A program made the translations under genes and the position numbers. Below the pieces are notes generated by a model. It did not search any database, was not told the DNA's origin, and saw only the letters and a program-made list of their open reading frames with translations. Positions 1-8,840 of a stretch of DNA of 64,000 nt are shown piece by piece. The DNA is from Scrofimicrobium sp. R131 (GTDB lineage Bacteria > Actinomycetota > Actinomycetes > Actinomycetales > Actinomycetaceae): assembly GCF_040256745.1 (NCBI RefSeq), contig NZ_CP138335.1, forward strand, positions 2,157,981 through 2,221,980, in the 5' to 3' direction. The stretch's first letter is position 1. The number at the start of each line of letters is the position of its first letter.

Positions 1-55
1 GGTGGCTGCGCCGACGTTGGGCGGGGCCGCAGCTGGAACTGGTTCCGGCCGTCCG
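1..55. other. left edge, no gene seen
   Basis: Short stretch between the window edge and the stop codon of the first minus-strand gene. No reading frame, hairpin or repeat that I can support is visible here. Confidence 0.5.
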
Positions 56-1723
56 CTAGCGGCGCCCGGAGCTCTCCACGTCGGAGCGGATCGCCCGGCC
101 GATTCGCGCCAGCAGTTCCGGGCTCACATCCAGGTCCAGGATCCGCGCCCAACTGGGCAGCAGCTCCTCGGTGTAGGTGTGTCCGTGTCCGCCCGGCACC
201 GTCCCGGCAATGGGCAGGTCCCCGATCAGCTGAACCAGGGTGACCAGCGGGGTGAAGCGCATGTTGGGGGACACGTCGAGGCCCACCCGCTCGCGGAGCC
301 AGTCCGGCTCGCGAAAGGCCACCGTCCGGTTAAACCAGACCACCGGGTCCGAGGCGTGCTGGGCAAAGATAATTCGGGGGTGCTCCCACGGGCCGAACTC
401 GCGCCCGAACAGGTCCCGGTCCAACTGGCCGGGCTCGTTGACAAATCGGGCGTGTTTGCCCGAGTCGTAAACGGGGGCCACCTCGGGTGAGCCGCGGTGG
501 CGACCCTGGGTCAGCTCGCGCGAAATCCGAGCCCGGTAGGGCGCCCCCACCAGCAGGGCTCCGTCCACCCGGCCCCGCATGTCCGCGAAGTTCAGGAACG
601 GCGCCTGGGCGGCCTCGGCCCCCAGCGACTCCCCGCTGATGATCAGTTTGGGGCGGCGCTCGGGCGGCAGCTGGTCAATTTCCGCCCGGACGGCCGCGAA
701 CAGCACCTCGGCTGAGCGCAGGCACAGTTCCTTTTGCGTCAGCGCAATGGCGGCGGAGAACAGGTAGGAATACTGCATCGAGATGGTGGCGCAGTTGCCC
801 CGGGTCAGGTACTCCATCGACTGGACGATCCACTCGTCCACCCAGCCGGAGCCGGTCGCCACCGAAATCAGCACCACCTCACGGTCCAGGGCGCCGGTTC
901 GGTGCATCTCCTGGACCACCAGCGCGGCCTCCTCGGCAAAGTCGACGCTGCCGGGAACCAGCCCGGCGTAAACCCGGATCGGTTCGAGCGCGGTCTCGCC
1001 CATCACCTGGCCAATCCGGTGGCGGTGGGGTCCCCGGCCCAGGAAGGTTCGGCCCTGCGCCCCCACCGACTCCCAGGAGCAGAGGGAGGTGGGGGAACCT
1101 GAGCGTTCGGCCACCACCGGCTCGTGCACCCCGGCCGCGGTTCGGTTGTTGCGCCGCTCAGCTTCGCGCGCAAAGAACATCAGGAACCCGCCCAGCACCA
1201 CCTTGTTGGAGACGAACAGGGCCAGCACGACGAGGACCGTCGCCGCCAGCAGCCCCGCCAGCGGCTCGTACATCCACTGGCCCAACCAGTGGATCAGCTG
1301 CGTGTACACCCAGGCGCCGGCCCGCGCCACCCCGACCAGGGCCGCGAAAAACACCAGCGTGATCAGCAGGCCCAGCAGGTACTCGCGCCAGCTTTCGGGG
1401 CGCATCTCCACCAGGCGGGCAGCCCGGCGCGAGGACAGGTAGGAGCCGATCACGGACCGCAGGAACCACAGGCCCACCGCGACCCAGAAGATGGTCGGCA
1501 CCCAAATCTGGGCGGTTTCGCTCAGTTCCACCCGGAAGCCCAGCCGGTGCGCCGCGTAGGTGAGCAGGTTCTGGCCGATCCAACCGAGGGCGTAGCCGGC
1601 CCCCATCAGGGTGCCGGACACCAGTCCGTGCCAGAAGCCGCGGCGCGGCAGGAGCGACGGCGACACGGAGATCGCGTACATGATCACCGCGACAAACAGT
1701 CCGCCGGCAGAAAAGAGGTCCAT
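56..1723 (-). CDS. membrane-anchored alpha/beta-hydrolase (Abhydrolase_9-like)
   Basis: A 555-residue protein whose N-terminal ~190 residues hold several hydrophobic segments, followed by a soluble alpha/beta-hydrolase domain. A GESLG nucleophile-elbow motif (GxSxG) lies near residue 360 within LIISGESLGAEAAQ. This two-part layout matches the actinobacterial Abhydrolase_9_N plus Abhydrolase_9 families, whose substrate is unknown; a lipid or ester substrate at the membrane is plausible. The ATG at 1723 is preceded by GGAAAG at about 6 nt. It diverges from the oxidoreductase at 1857, with a -10-like TATAGT (minus strand) at 1756-1761. Confidence 0.8.
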   Translation of the reverse strand: MDLFSAGGLFVAVIMYAISVSPSLLPRRGFWHGLVSGTLMGAGYALGWIGQNLLTYAAHRLGFRVELSETAQIWVPTIFWVAVGLWFLRSVIGSYLSSRRAARLVEMRPESWREYLLGLLITLVFFAALVGVARAGAWVYTQLIHWLGQWMYEPLAGLLAATVLVVLALFVSNKVVLGGFLMFFAREAERRNNRTAAGVHEPVVAERSGSPTSLCSWESVGAQGRTFLGRGPHRHRIGQVMGETALEPIRVYAGLVPGSVDFAEEAALVVQEMHRTGALDREVVLISVATGSGWVDEWIVQSMEYLTRGNCATISMQYSYLFSAAIALTQKELCLRSAEVLFAAVRAEIDQLPPERRPKLIISGESLGAEAAQAPFLNFADMRGRVDGALLVGAPYRARISRELTQGRHRGSPEVAPVYDSGKHARFVNEPGQLDRDLFGREFGPWEHPRIIFAQHASDPVVWFNRTVAFREPDWLRERVGLDVSPNMRFTPLVTLVQLIGDLPIAGTVPGGHGHTYTEELLPSWARILDLDVSPELLARIGRAIRSDVESSGRR

Positions 1724-1755
1724 GCTGTCTTTCCGGTGGGGGATGGGACAGCACT

Positions 1756-1761
1756 ACTATA
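1756..1761 (-). promoter_or_regulatory. -10-like element for the membrane hydrolase
   Basis: The minus strand reads TATAGT, 5 of 6 matches to TATAAT, about 32 nt before the start codon of the hydrolase. No convincing -35 hexamer is seen 16-18 nt upstream. Confidence 0.35.
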
Positions 1762-1844
1762 GCCGGGCTGGCGCCGATCTTCCGGCCCGGCCAAACCCCA
1801 GATCCACCCGGCCGAGCCGCCCGGTCAAACCCGGAAAACAGTGC

Positions 1845-1850
1845 CATAAT
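1845..1850 (+). promoter_or_regulatory. -10 element, leaderless start
   Basis: CATAAT (5 of 6 matches to TATAAT) ends 6 nt before the ATG at 1857, which places the expected transcription start on or next to the start codon. No Shine-Dalgarno precedes that ATG. This supports a leaderless mRNA for the oxidoreductase. Confidence 0.45.
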
Positions 1851-1856
1851 TTGGGT

Positions 1857-2954
1857 ATGTCAGCTCACAATTTCACGGATGAAACCGACCTGCCTCAGCC
1901 CCTCCCCCCAGCCTTCCAGGAAGTCGCCCCCGGCTACCGGCTCGACGACCCGCATGCGGCCCCCACCCTGCGCTGGGGGATCCTCGGTGCCGGCGGGATT
2001 GCCCACACTTTTGCCGCCACGGTCTCCGCCCACTCCTCCGGCCAGATCGCAGCGGTGGGATCGCGAAACCTCGACCGGGCCCGCGCCTTCGCGCACGAGT
2101 TCAACCTGCCCCACGCCTACGGTTCCTACGAAGAACTGGTTGCCTCCCCCCACGTCGACGCGATCTACGTGGCCACCCCGCACATTCGCCACCGCGACGA
2201 CGCCCTCCTAGCCCTGCGGGCCGGCAAGCCGGTGCTGGTGGAAAAGGCCTTCACCATGACCGCCGCCGAAGCGCGGGAAGTGTTTGACGAGGCGGCCACC
2301 CGGAACCTGTTCGTGATGGAGGCGATGTGGAGTCGCCACCTGCCGCACTATCGGTTCATTCGCGCCCTGATCGAGTCGGGCGCGGGGGGACAGCTGGTGG
2401 CCGCCAGCGCGGACCACTCCCAGTGGCTCCGCCACGTTCCGCGGATGGTCCGCCCCGAGCTTGGCGGGGGCGCCCTGCTGGACCTGGGCGTCTACCCGCT
2501 CCACTTCCTGCACCACGCGCTGGGCCGGCCGACCGAACTGGTGGCGGCCGGGCTGCCCACCGGGACCGGGGTCGATGCGTCCGAGGTGATTCTGGCTCGC
2601 TACCCCGCCGCCCTCGGCGTGGCCAGCGCCACCATGGACGGGATCAACTCCACCGCCGGAACACTCACCTTCGCCAACCTGGCCGTGGAGCTGCCGGAGC
2701 AGTTCTACCGCCCGACCGTCGTCCACCTGCGGACCTTCCCTGACCGGGCCGAAGGTGGGACCGAGCAGCTGGTCACCACCTGGGATGCCCGGGTTCCCGG
2801 CGGCTTCCAGTACCAGGCGGCCGAGGTAGCCCGCTGCGTGGCCGCGGGCCTGACCGAGTCCCCGGTGGTCACCTGGGCGGACACCCTGGACGTGATGGAA
2901 ATGATGGACGAGGTGGGGCGCCAGCTGGCGGCCGCGGGGACATTCAGGGAATAA
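1857..2954 (+). CDS. Gfo/Idh/MocA-family oxidoreductase
   Basis: A 365-residue NAD(P)-dependent dehydrogenase. The Rossmann fingerprint WGILGAGGIAHTFA begins near residue 40. The EK pair of the family (LVEKAFTMTA) lies near residue 129, followed by MEAMWSRHLPHYR, as in dihydrodiol dehydrogenase and glucose-fructose oxidoreductase-like members. The GFO_IDH_MocA C-terminal domain follows. The reading frame is open further upstream, but ATG 1857 is preferred because a -10 element sits just before it and the family domain begins after it. The substrate is probably a sugar or polyol and cannot be specified. It stands alone, divergent from the hydrolase. Confidence 0.85.
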   Translation: MSAHNFTDETDLPQPLPPAFQEVAPGYRLDDPHAAPTLRWGILGAGGIAHTFAATVSAHSSGQIAAVGSRNLDRARAFAHEFNLPHAYGSYEELVASPHVDAIYVATPHIRHRDDALLALRAGKPVLVEKAFTMTAAEAREVFDEAATRNLFVMEAMWSRHLPHYRFIRALIESGAGGQLVAASADHSQWLRHVPRMVRPELGGGALLDLGVYPLHFLHHALGRPTELVAAGLPTGTGVDASEVILARYPAALGVASATMDGINSTAGTLTFANLAVELPEQFYRPTVVHLRTFPDRAEGGTEQLVTTWDARVPGGFQYQAAEVARCVAAGLTESPVVTWADTLDVMEMMDEVGRQLAAAGTFRE

Positions 2955-2969
2955 CCAGGGTACCCTGAA
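2943..2969 (+). repeat. inverted repeats around the oxidoreductase stop
   Basis: TTCAGGG at 2943-2949 pairs with CCCTGAA at 2963-2969, and the perfect 12-nt palindrome CAGGGTACCCTG lies at 2956-2967. The structure overlaps the stop codon. It could be a weak terminator or an operator; there is no T-run. Confidence 0.3.
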
Positions 2970-3093
2970 GCGCCACCCTGAACAGGCGGCTTAATCGGCG
3001 CCAGCATGCGGAAAAGTCACCCTGACCGGTCCGGTTTGGGGGTGTTTTCGTCGTGCCATGATGAAACTGTTCTCATCAAAGAAAGGTTTCAGC

Positions 3094-3813
3094 ATGCTTG
3101 AGCCCCCCATCGTCAGCCTCCAGCAGGTCGAGAAAACGTACGGCACCGGTGAGGCCGCCGTCACCGCGTTGAATCAGGTTTCCGTCGACTTTTACCCCGG
3201 CGCGTTCACCGCCATCATGGGCCCGTCCGGCTCGGGCAAATCCACCCTGCTGCACCTGCTGGCCGGGTTGGATGTCGCCACCGCCGGCTCGATTCGGCTG
3301 GAGGGGGTGGAGCTGACCGGGCTGGGTGACGACCAGCTGACGCGCCTGCGCCGCGACCGGATCGGTTTCGTCTTCCAGAGTTTCAACCTGGTTCCCACCC
3401 TGGATGCGCGGGCCAACATTTTGCTGCCTCCCTCCCTGGCCGGCCAGAAGGTCGCGGCCGAATGGTTTGACCAGGTGGTGGCGGCCCTCGGACTAACCGA
3501 CCGGCTTTCGCACCGGCCCCACCAGCTGTCGGGCGGCCAGCAGCAGCGGGTGGCGGTGGCCCGGGCCCTGGTGTCCCGCCCGGCGGTAATCGTGGCCGAC
3601 GAGCCGACCGGGAACTTGGACTCGCACTCTTCGGCCGAGGTGCTCCGCCTGCTGCGCGCCGCGGTGGATCAGCTGGGCCAGACCGTCATCATGGTCACCC
3701 ACGACGCCCCTTCCGCCGCCCAGTCCGACCGGGTGCTGGTGGTGCGTGACGGCCAGATCGTGGCCGACCTGGATCGCCCCGGCGTGGAAGAGATCGAGGC
3801 GGTGTCTCGATGA
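3094..3813 (+). CDS. ABC transporter ATP-binding protein (MacB/LolD type)
   Basis: A 239-residue ATPase with Walker [10 protein letters not shown] near residue 40, signature LSGGQQQR, and Walker [14 protein letters not shown]. It resembles the FtsE/LolD/MacB subgroup that partners with FtsX-type permeases, and such a permease gene overlaps its 3' end (ATGA, 3810-3813). ATG 3094 is chosen over ATG 3058 because GAAAGG at 3081-3086 sits 7 nt upstream of it. The pair probably forms a mechanotransmission-type exporter or lipoprotein/peptide transporter rather than an importer. Confidence 0.88.
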   Translation: MLEPPIVSLQQVEKTYGTGEAAVTALNQVSVDFYPGAFTAIMGPSGSGKSTLLHLLAGLDVATAGSIRLEGVELTGLGDDQLTRLRRDRIGFVFQSFNLVPTLDARANILLPPSLAGQKVAAEWFDQVVAALGLTDRLSHRPHQLSGGQQQRVAVARALVSRPAVIVADEPTGNLDSHSSAEVLRLLRAAVDQLGQTVIMVTHDAPSAAQSDRVLVVRDGQIVADLDRPGVEEIEAVSR

Positions 3814-6248
3814 AGCAACTGGTTCAGGCCAACCTGCGCACGCACGGTCGCCGCTACCTGGCCACCGGGTTGGCCGTCTTCATTGCCGTGGTCTTCGTCG
3901 TGGCGGTGCTGATGCTGTCCGGGGCGTTGGGCACGTCCATTGGCAACTCGTTTGCCGACCAGTATCGCGGCTCCTCCGCGGTGGTGGAAGACCGGGAGGG
4001 GACCGGCACCGACGTGGTGGAGGAGGTGAGCGGAACCCCCGGGGTGGAACTGGTGGTTCCCGCCCTGAACACCTACGCCCAGTTTGGCGGCTCCGGCCAG
4101 CAGTTCGGCAGCATCGCCGGGGTGCTTCCCGAGCCCCTGTTCCGGCCCCACCTGTCCCAGGGGGAACTCCCGACCGACCCCAACCAGATTGCGCTCGATG
4201 CCAAGCTGGCCAGCGCCCTGGACCTGACGGTAGGTGACCGGCTGACGATTCACCCCTACACCGAGTGGCATTCGCTGGACGTTGAGGTCAGCGGGATCTT
4301 CGGGGAGGGGAACTCCCCGGCCTCCGTGAACTCTGACGCGCTGATGACCCCGGCCGGGATCCACCAGCTCAGCGGCGACTCCTACGCCTCCACCTACCTG
4401 GTGGTCGGCTCGGACGGGTTCACGCAGGAGCAGGTGGCTGCCGCCGTGCGAGCGGCCCTCAGTTCCGACGAGCTGACCGTCCAAACTGAGCAGGAGGCGG
4501 TGGAGGCCGCCCTGGCCGAAGCCAACCTGGCCAGTTCGGGCATGAGCCTGGCCCTGATGGTGTTCCCGGCCATCGCCATCGTGGTGGCCATCATCGTCGT
4601 GTCAACCACCTTCCAGGTGCTGGTCCGCCAGCGCCAGCGGGAACTGGGGTTGCTGCGCTGCGTGGGGGCCACCGGCCGCCAGGTGCGCCGGCTGATCCTG
4701 GTCGAGTCCCTCCTGGTCGGGGTCGTGGCCTCCGCCCTGGGGGTGGCGGTCGGCGTGATTGCGTCCGCCTTGGCTATCAGCGGGTTTGGCCTGCTGCCCT
4801 CCCTGACGCAGGCGTTTGGCTCGGCCAGCTGGCTGACCCTGTTCCTGGTCTTTGTCCTCGGGGTGCTGGTCACCGTGCTGGCGGGCTTGCGCCCCGCGCT
4901 GCAGGTGGGGCGGGTCGCTCCCCTGACCGCCTTCACGGCCGCCGCGGTGGAGCCGGTCGAGCGCACCCGCGGCTGGTGGGTTCGCCTCAGCCTGGGAGCT
5001 TTCGTGTCGATCGCGGCCGGAACCGTGATGGCGATTACCGCCAACTGGCACAGCACCGCCGGCCTGGGCCTGGCCATCGTCAGCGGAATGGCCACCCTGG
5101 TGGGGCTGACGCTGTTCCTGTCGGCGGTGTTCCCGCGCCTGGTGGCCTGGGTGGGGGCGCCCATGCGCTCAACCCTCGGACAACTCGCCACCGGCAACAC
5201 CCAGCGCAGTCCGGGTCGGACCGCCGCCACCGGGGTCTCCATCTTCATCGGGGTCAGCCTGATCGTGATGATGCTGGTGGGAGCCTCGTCCCTCAGCCTG
5301 ACCATGAACCGGGAGCTAGACTCGCGCCTGGCTACCGACCTGGTGATCACCTCCTCGAACGGGGAGCTGACCGAGGCCGACGTGCAGGCGGTGACGGACC
5401 TGCCCGGCGTGGCCAAGACCGCCCCCGAATGGGGCCTGGCCGACGCGAGCGTGGACGGGGAGCCGGTCACCCTCTACGGGGTGGACGCCTCGGACCGGGT
5501 GGCCCGAACTCAGGGTGAGCCGCTGGGCGACGGCCGGGTCCTGGTGCCCGAAACCTCCGGGCTGGAATCCGGGCAAACCGTGAACGTCTGCGTGGCGCAG
5601 AACTGCGCTGACCTGGAGGCGCTGGTGGACACGTCCTGGCTGGCCCAGGACGGGCGGGCCGGCGTCAGCCAGGCGACCCTGGACCGGCTCGGCGCGGGGG
5701 TCACCCCCCAGATGCAGGCCATTTTGGCGCAGCTGGATTCCACCTCTGACTACCGAACCGTGTCCAACGCGATCGGCAAGTTGGATCAGAGCTGGAGCCT
5801 CGGCGGGGCCGCCTCCACCCGGGCTCAGTTCGACGAGATGATCACCATGATCCTAACCGTGGTCGTTGCCCTGCTCGGGGTGTCGGTCGTCGTCTCACTG
5901 GTGGGGGTCTCCAACACGCTGGCCCTGTCGGTGGCGGAACGGACCCGCGAAAACGGGTTGCTGCGCGCCCTTGGGATGACCCGGCGGCAGGTGTCGCGGA
6001 TGCTCACCTGGGAGGCGGTGCTGATCTCCTTCACGGCCGCCCTGGTCGGGGTCGGTGCGGGGATCCTGTTCGGTTGGATTGGGACCGTGGCGGTGATGAT
6101 GGAGGTGGCCGCCGCCCAGTTGGATATCCCCTGGCTGCAAATCGTCCTGGTGCTGGCCCTAGCCATCGTGGCCGCCGCCCTGTCGTCCTGGTGGCCGGGA
6201 CGCAAAGCTGGTCGAACCAGCCCGGTGGAGGCACTCGCCGTGGACTAG
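3810..6248 (+). CDS. FtsX-like ABC transporter permease (two FtsX domains)
   Basis: An 812-residue membrane protein. An N-terminal membrane helix (residues ~18-40) is followed by a large extracytoplasmic domain, then two FtsX four-helix bundles (residues ~240-400 and ~670-805). The second bundle contains ERTRENGLLRALGMTRRQVS, the conserved coupling region that contacts the ATPase. Length and duplicated FtsX domains are typical of actinobacterial MacB-like permeases. It is translationally coupled to the preceding ATPase by ATGA. The end is convergent: CTAG at 6245-6248 serves as stop for this gene and for the methyltransferase on the other strand. Confidence 0.88.
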   Translation: MKQLVQANLRTHGRRYLATGLAVFIAVVFVVAVLMLSGALGTSIGNSFADQYRGSSAVVEDREGTGTDVVEEVSGTPGVELVVPALNTYAQFGGSGQQFGSIAGVLPEPLFRPHLSQGELPTDPNQIALDAKLASALDLTVGDRLTIHPYTEWHSLDVEVSGIFGEGNSPASVNSDALMTPAGIHQLSGDSYASTYLVVGSDGFTQEQVAAAVRAALSSDELTVQTEQEAVEAALAEANLASSGMSLALMVFPAIAIVVAIIVVSTTFQVLVRQRQRELGLLRCVGATGRQVRRLILVESLLVGVVASALGVAVGVIASALAISGFGLLPSLTQAFGSASWLTLFLVFVLGVLVTVLAGLRPALQVGRVAPLTAFTAAAVEPVERTRGWWVRLSLGAFVSIAAGTVMAITANWHSTAGLGLAIVSGMATLVGLTLFLSAVFPRLVAWVGAPMRSTLGQLATGNTQRSPGRTAATGVSIFIGVSLIVMMLVGASSLSLTMNRELDSRLATDLVITSSNGELTEADVQAVTDLPGVAKTAPEWGLADASVDGEPVTLYGVDASDRVARTQGEPLGDGRVLVPETSGLESGQTVNVCVAQNCADLEALVDTSWLAQDGRAGVSQATLDRLGAGVTPQMQAILAQLDSTSDYRTVSNAIGKLDQSWSLGGAASTRAQFDEMITMILTVVVALLGVSVVVSLVGVSNTLALSVAERTRENGLLRALGMTRRQVSRMLTWEAVLISFTAALVGVGAGILFGWIGTVAVMMEVAAAQLDIPWLQIVLVLALAIVAAALSSWWPGRKAGRTSPVEALAVD

Positions 6249-6985
6249 GCGGGATCCAGGATCCACAGGAAGGTCAGGTGCGGAATTCGCACCTGACCTT
6301 CTTTTGGATAGGCCAGATGGTCGCGCAGGTACCAGTTCAGGTTGGCCTGCATCCGGCGCTGGCGGGCCGGCCCCGACCCCAGGTAGGAGGAGCGGGTCCG
6401 GGCGAGGGCCATCACCTCGTCCACCGTCAGGGTCTGCACCCAGGGAAAGACCTGAACCAGACGGGTCTTAAACCCGGGCAGACGGGGGTTCCAGTCGGCC
6501 CGAATCACATCGCCCGAACGCATGATCCGGCTCAGCCGGTGGACCCACGGCTCCCCGACCTCCATCTGATTTTGGATGATGGCGCCATGCCCACCCGGAA
6601 CCAGGATCCGGCTCGCCTCCGGGCCGGTCCTCTCCCGGTCCACCCAGTGGAAGGACTGGGCCCACACCACCAGGTCCACGCTGGCGGGGGCCAGGCCGGT
6701 CGCCTCGGACGTGCCCCGGTGCCAGGTTAGGCGCGGCTGGGTGGGAGCCCCGCGCGGCATCTCCGGGGCCGGCTCGACCGCTTCGACCCGCACCTGCGGC
6801 TCCAGGTCCAGCAGTTGGCGGGCGAAAATCCCGGTGCCCGCCCCAATGTCCGCCACCGACCGCACCGGCCCCACCCGGGTCAGCAGTGCCTCCAGGGCCG
6901 CCTCCGGGTAGCCGGGGCGCACCCGGTGATACAGGTCCGGGTCGGCCTGGGCGTACGGGTTCGGGGTGGCGGGCGTCGGTTCCAT
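6245..6985 (-). CDS. class I SAM-dependent methyltransferase
   Basis: A 246-residue protein with the methyltransferase motif I VADIGAGTGIFARQL and later VDLVVWAQSFHWVD, the usual post-I/II region of Methyltransf_11/25 families. The N-terminal YHRVRPGYPEAAL is common in this actinobacterial subgroup. The ATG at 6985 is preferred over upstream in-frame codons: a TAAAAT hexamer lies 7 nt before it and there is no Shine-Dalgarno, so the message looks leaderless. The substrate cannot be told from sequence. Its stop overlaps the stop of the permease by palindromic CTAG. Confidence 0.82.
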   Translation of the reverse strand: MEPTPATPNPYAQADPDLYHRVRPGYPEAALEALLTRVGPVRSVADIGAGTGIFARQLLDLEPQVRVEAVEPAPEMPRGAPTQPRLTWHRGTSEATGLAPASVDLVVWAQSFHWVDRERTGPEASRILVPGGHGAIIQNQMEVGEPWVHRLSRIMRSGDVIRADWNPRLPGFKTRLVQVFPWVQTLTVDEVMALARTRSSYLGSGPARQRRMQANLNWYLRDHLAYPKEGQVRIPHLTFLWILDPA

Positions 6986-6992
6986 CGGAGCG

Positions 6993-6998
6993 ATTTTA
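6993..6998 (-). promoter_or_regulatory. -10 element, leaderless start
   Basis: The minus strand reads TAAAAT, 5 of 6 matches to TATAAT, with 7 nt to the methyltransferase ATG. No good -35 is seen. Confidence 0.4.
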
Positions 6999-7058
6999 CC
7001 CCTGCAAGTTGGGGCGGATGGGCTTACCCTGTGTACACCCCAAACCGCAGGAGGGCCG

Positions 7059-7802
7059 ATGAACCCGCGCCGCCGATTCCCAGTGGGCTGCTTCTCGCCC
7101 GAAGCCATGCTGGTAACCATGCTGATTGAGGGGCTCGGCGCCGTCTGGGTGGCGGCCCGCTACCGCCTGAACCGGGTAGGCTGGCTGACGGTGGCGCTGC
7201 TGGTGTTCCTGGCCACCTTCCAACTGGCCGAGTTCCTCATCTGCGAGGACAACCTGATCTCGCACCAGGCTTGGGCCCAGATCGGCTACATGTCGATCAC
7301 GATGCTGCCCCCGCTCGGGGTGAGCCTGGCCCTGGCCATCGCCGGGAAACGCGCCCCCTGGGCCCAGCTGATCATGTACGGTCTCTGCTTCGCCTTCGTC
7401 TTTTACTGGGGGCTGAACCACTGGGCGGTGGACGGCGAGAAATGCTACGGCAACTACGTCTTCATTGAGGCGCACAACGACGCCATGTGGCTCTACGGCA
7501 CCTACTACTACGTGTTCCTAGCGGTGGGCACCGTCCTCAGCTTGTGGTGGGCTCACCGGGCCACGGACCAGCGGACAAAATGGGCGCTGCGATGGCTGGC
7601 CGTTGGCTACGTCGTCTTCATTTTGCCGACCGTGCTGGTCGCGCTGATTGACCCGCACGTCGACAACTCGATCCCCTCAGTCATGTGCGGCTTTGCCGTG
7701 CTTCTGGCCCTGATTCTGCTGTTCGGCGTGATGCCGCTGGCGGGAAGGAAACGGGACCGGTGGCTGGGCCGGCACGCTCGCGGCGGCTCGGCGGGCACCT
7801 GA
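7059..7802 (+). CDS. polytopic membrane protein, function unknown
   Basis: A 247-residue protein with about seven hydrophobic segments. Features are a short N-terminus with CFSPEA, AEFLIC near residue 55, YMSITMLPPLG, and a WLYGTYYYVFLAVG helix. The general pattern loosely recalls DUF6629-type membrane proteins, but I would not assign a family firmly. The start is set by AGGAGG at 7049-7054, 4 nt before the ATG. Its last 126 bases overlap, antiparallel, the 3' end of the sortase gene. Confidence 0.7.
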   Translation: MNPRRRFPVGCFSPEAMLVTMLIEGLGAVWVAARYRLNRVGWLTVALLVFLATFQLAEFLICEDNLISHQAWAQIGYMSITMLPPLGVSLALAIAGKRAPWAQLIMYGLCFAFVFYWGLNHWAVDGEKCYGNYVFIEAHNDAMWLYGTYYYVFLAVGTVLSLWWAHRATDQRTKWALRWLAVGYVVFILPTVLVALIDPHVDNSIPSVMCGFAVLLALILLFGVMPLAGRKRDRWLGRHARGGSAGT

Positions 7803-8732
7803 GTTCGGGCCGGACCGGCGTCGGCGTTTGGGCCGAGGCGGGTAGCCGGCGCGCCAGTACCAGAGCCCGGTCAGCAGGGTGCCTCCAACCAGGATCACCA
7901 GCCACCAGGGGAAGCCCGGAACCTCCGGTCCCTTCCCCAGATTGTCCAGGTCCTCGGCCGGGGTGGGGTGCACCCGCTCCCCGGTGACCAGGATCCGGTG
8001 GGTGTTGATTCCCAGCGGGGTGCAGGTGACCAGGGTGAGCAGGTCCCGGTCGGCTTCGGGCTTGATGTACATCGACTCGTCTGGGAGTACCACCCGGATC
8101 TCGCTGACCCGGTAGGTGAGAACCTCGCCCAGCACCTCCACCACGATCTTGTCGCCCTCCTTCACCCGATCCAGGTGGGTGAAGATGGTCGCGTTGGCCA
8201 GGCCGGAGTGGCCGGTCAGCACCGACCTGGTGCCCACCCCTCCCACCGGAAGGGCGGTTCCCTGCAGGTGACCTACCCCCCGCAGCAGGGTGGCGTCGGA
8301 GGTGCCGTGGTAGACCGGTAGGTCCAGGTTGATGGCTGGGACTTTGAGTCGGGCCATCATCCCGGTCGGGTCGTTGTTCAGCATCTCAAAATAGTCGAAG
8401 TCGCTGGAGCTGGTCCCAATCCCCTCGGCAATGTTAGAGCCGGCCTGATAGCGGGCCACCCCGCTGAGCAGCCGGTTGTATTCGCGGGCTTCCGCCAGTT
8501 TCTCCCGGGCGGCGGCCGCCCCCGACTCGCGGTCGGCCCGCTCCTGGTCGACAATCACGTTGGACTGGTTGTACTGCGTTACCCAGCTGGCCGCCGAAGG
8601 GTAGATCAGCGCGCCGAGCCCGAACAGGGCAAACGCGGCAATCAGGGTGTTGAACAGGCTAAACCGCCACCGGCGCCGCGTCGATTCTGCTGCGTGGCCG
8701 GCGGTCCGGGTGCGCACTGCTGTTCCTGCCAA
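7677..8732 (-). CDS. srtC: class C sortase (pilus-specific)
   Basis: A 351-residue membrane transpeptidase that polymerises pilin subunits. It has an N-terminal membrane segment, a DP-containing lid (LNNDPTGMM, residue ~118), catalytic His in LTGHSG (~173), catalytic Cys in LLTLVTCTPLG (~236) and Arg in HRILVTG (~245). A second hydrophobic segment near the C-terminus and a basic tail follow, as in class C enzymes. The start TTG 8732 has GGAGGAG 9 nt upstream; a TTG at 8750 overlaps that ribosome site and is less likely. It is the last gene of the pilus operon. Its 3' end overlaps the convergent membrane-protein gene by 126 bp. Confidence 0.92.
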   Translation of the reverse strand: MAGTAVRTRTAGHAAESTRRRWRFSLFNTLIAAFALFGLGALIYPSAASWVTQYNQSNVIVDQERADRESGAAAAREKLAEAREYNRLLSGVARYQAGSNIAEGIGTSSSDFDYFEMLNNDPTGMMARLKVPAINLDLPVYHGTSDATLLRGVGHLQGTALPVGGVGTRSVLTGHSGLANATIFTHLDRVKEGDKIVVEVLGEVLTYRVSEIRVVLPDESMYIKPEADRDLLTLVTCTPLGINTHRILVTGERVHPTPAEDLDNLGKGPEVPGFPWWLVILVGGTLLTGLWYWRAGYPPRPKRRRRSGPNSGARRAAASVPAQPPVPFPSRQRHHAEQQNQGQKHGKAAHD

Positions 8733-8777
8733 AGTGATGGTCTCCTCCAAAATGTCTGCGGCCCGGCTGACAGCTTT

Positions 8778-8815
8778 GGAGGGGAAGAGCCCGACCGAGC
8801 CGGGCCCCTCCCCTC
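8778..8815 (-). terminator. hairpin between shaft pilin and sortase
   Basis: GAGGGG plus GCCCG on the left arm pair with CGGGC plus CCCTC on the right arm, giving a long GC stem without a clear T-run. It may act as a partial terminator or mRNA-stability hairpin that keeps sortase output below pilin output. Confidence 0.35.
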
Positions 8816-8840
8816 CTGCTATTCAACTACCAGAGTCGCC

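Noticed and set aside
1611..1856. N-terminal extension of the oxidoreductase
   Set aside because: The frame is open, but it crosses the divergent hydrolase gene and its promoter, has no family similarity, and a -10 element sits right before ATG 1857.
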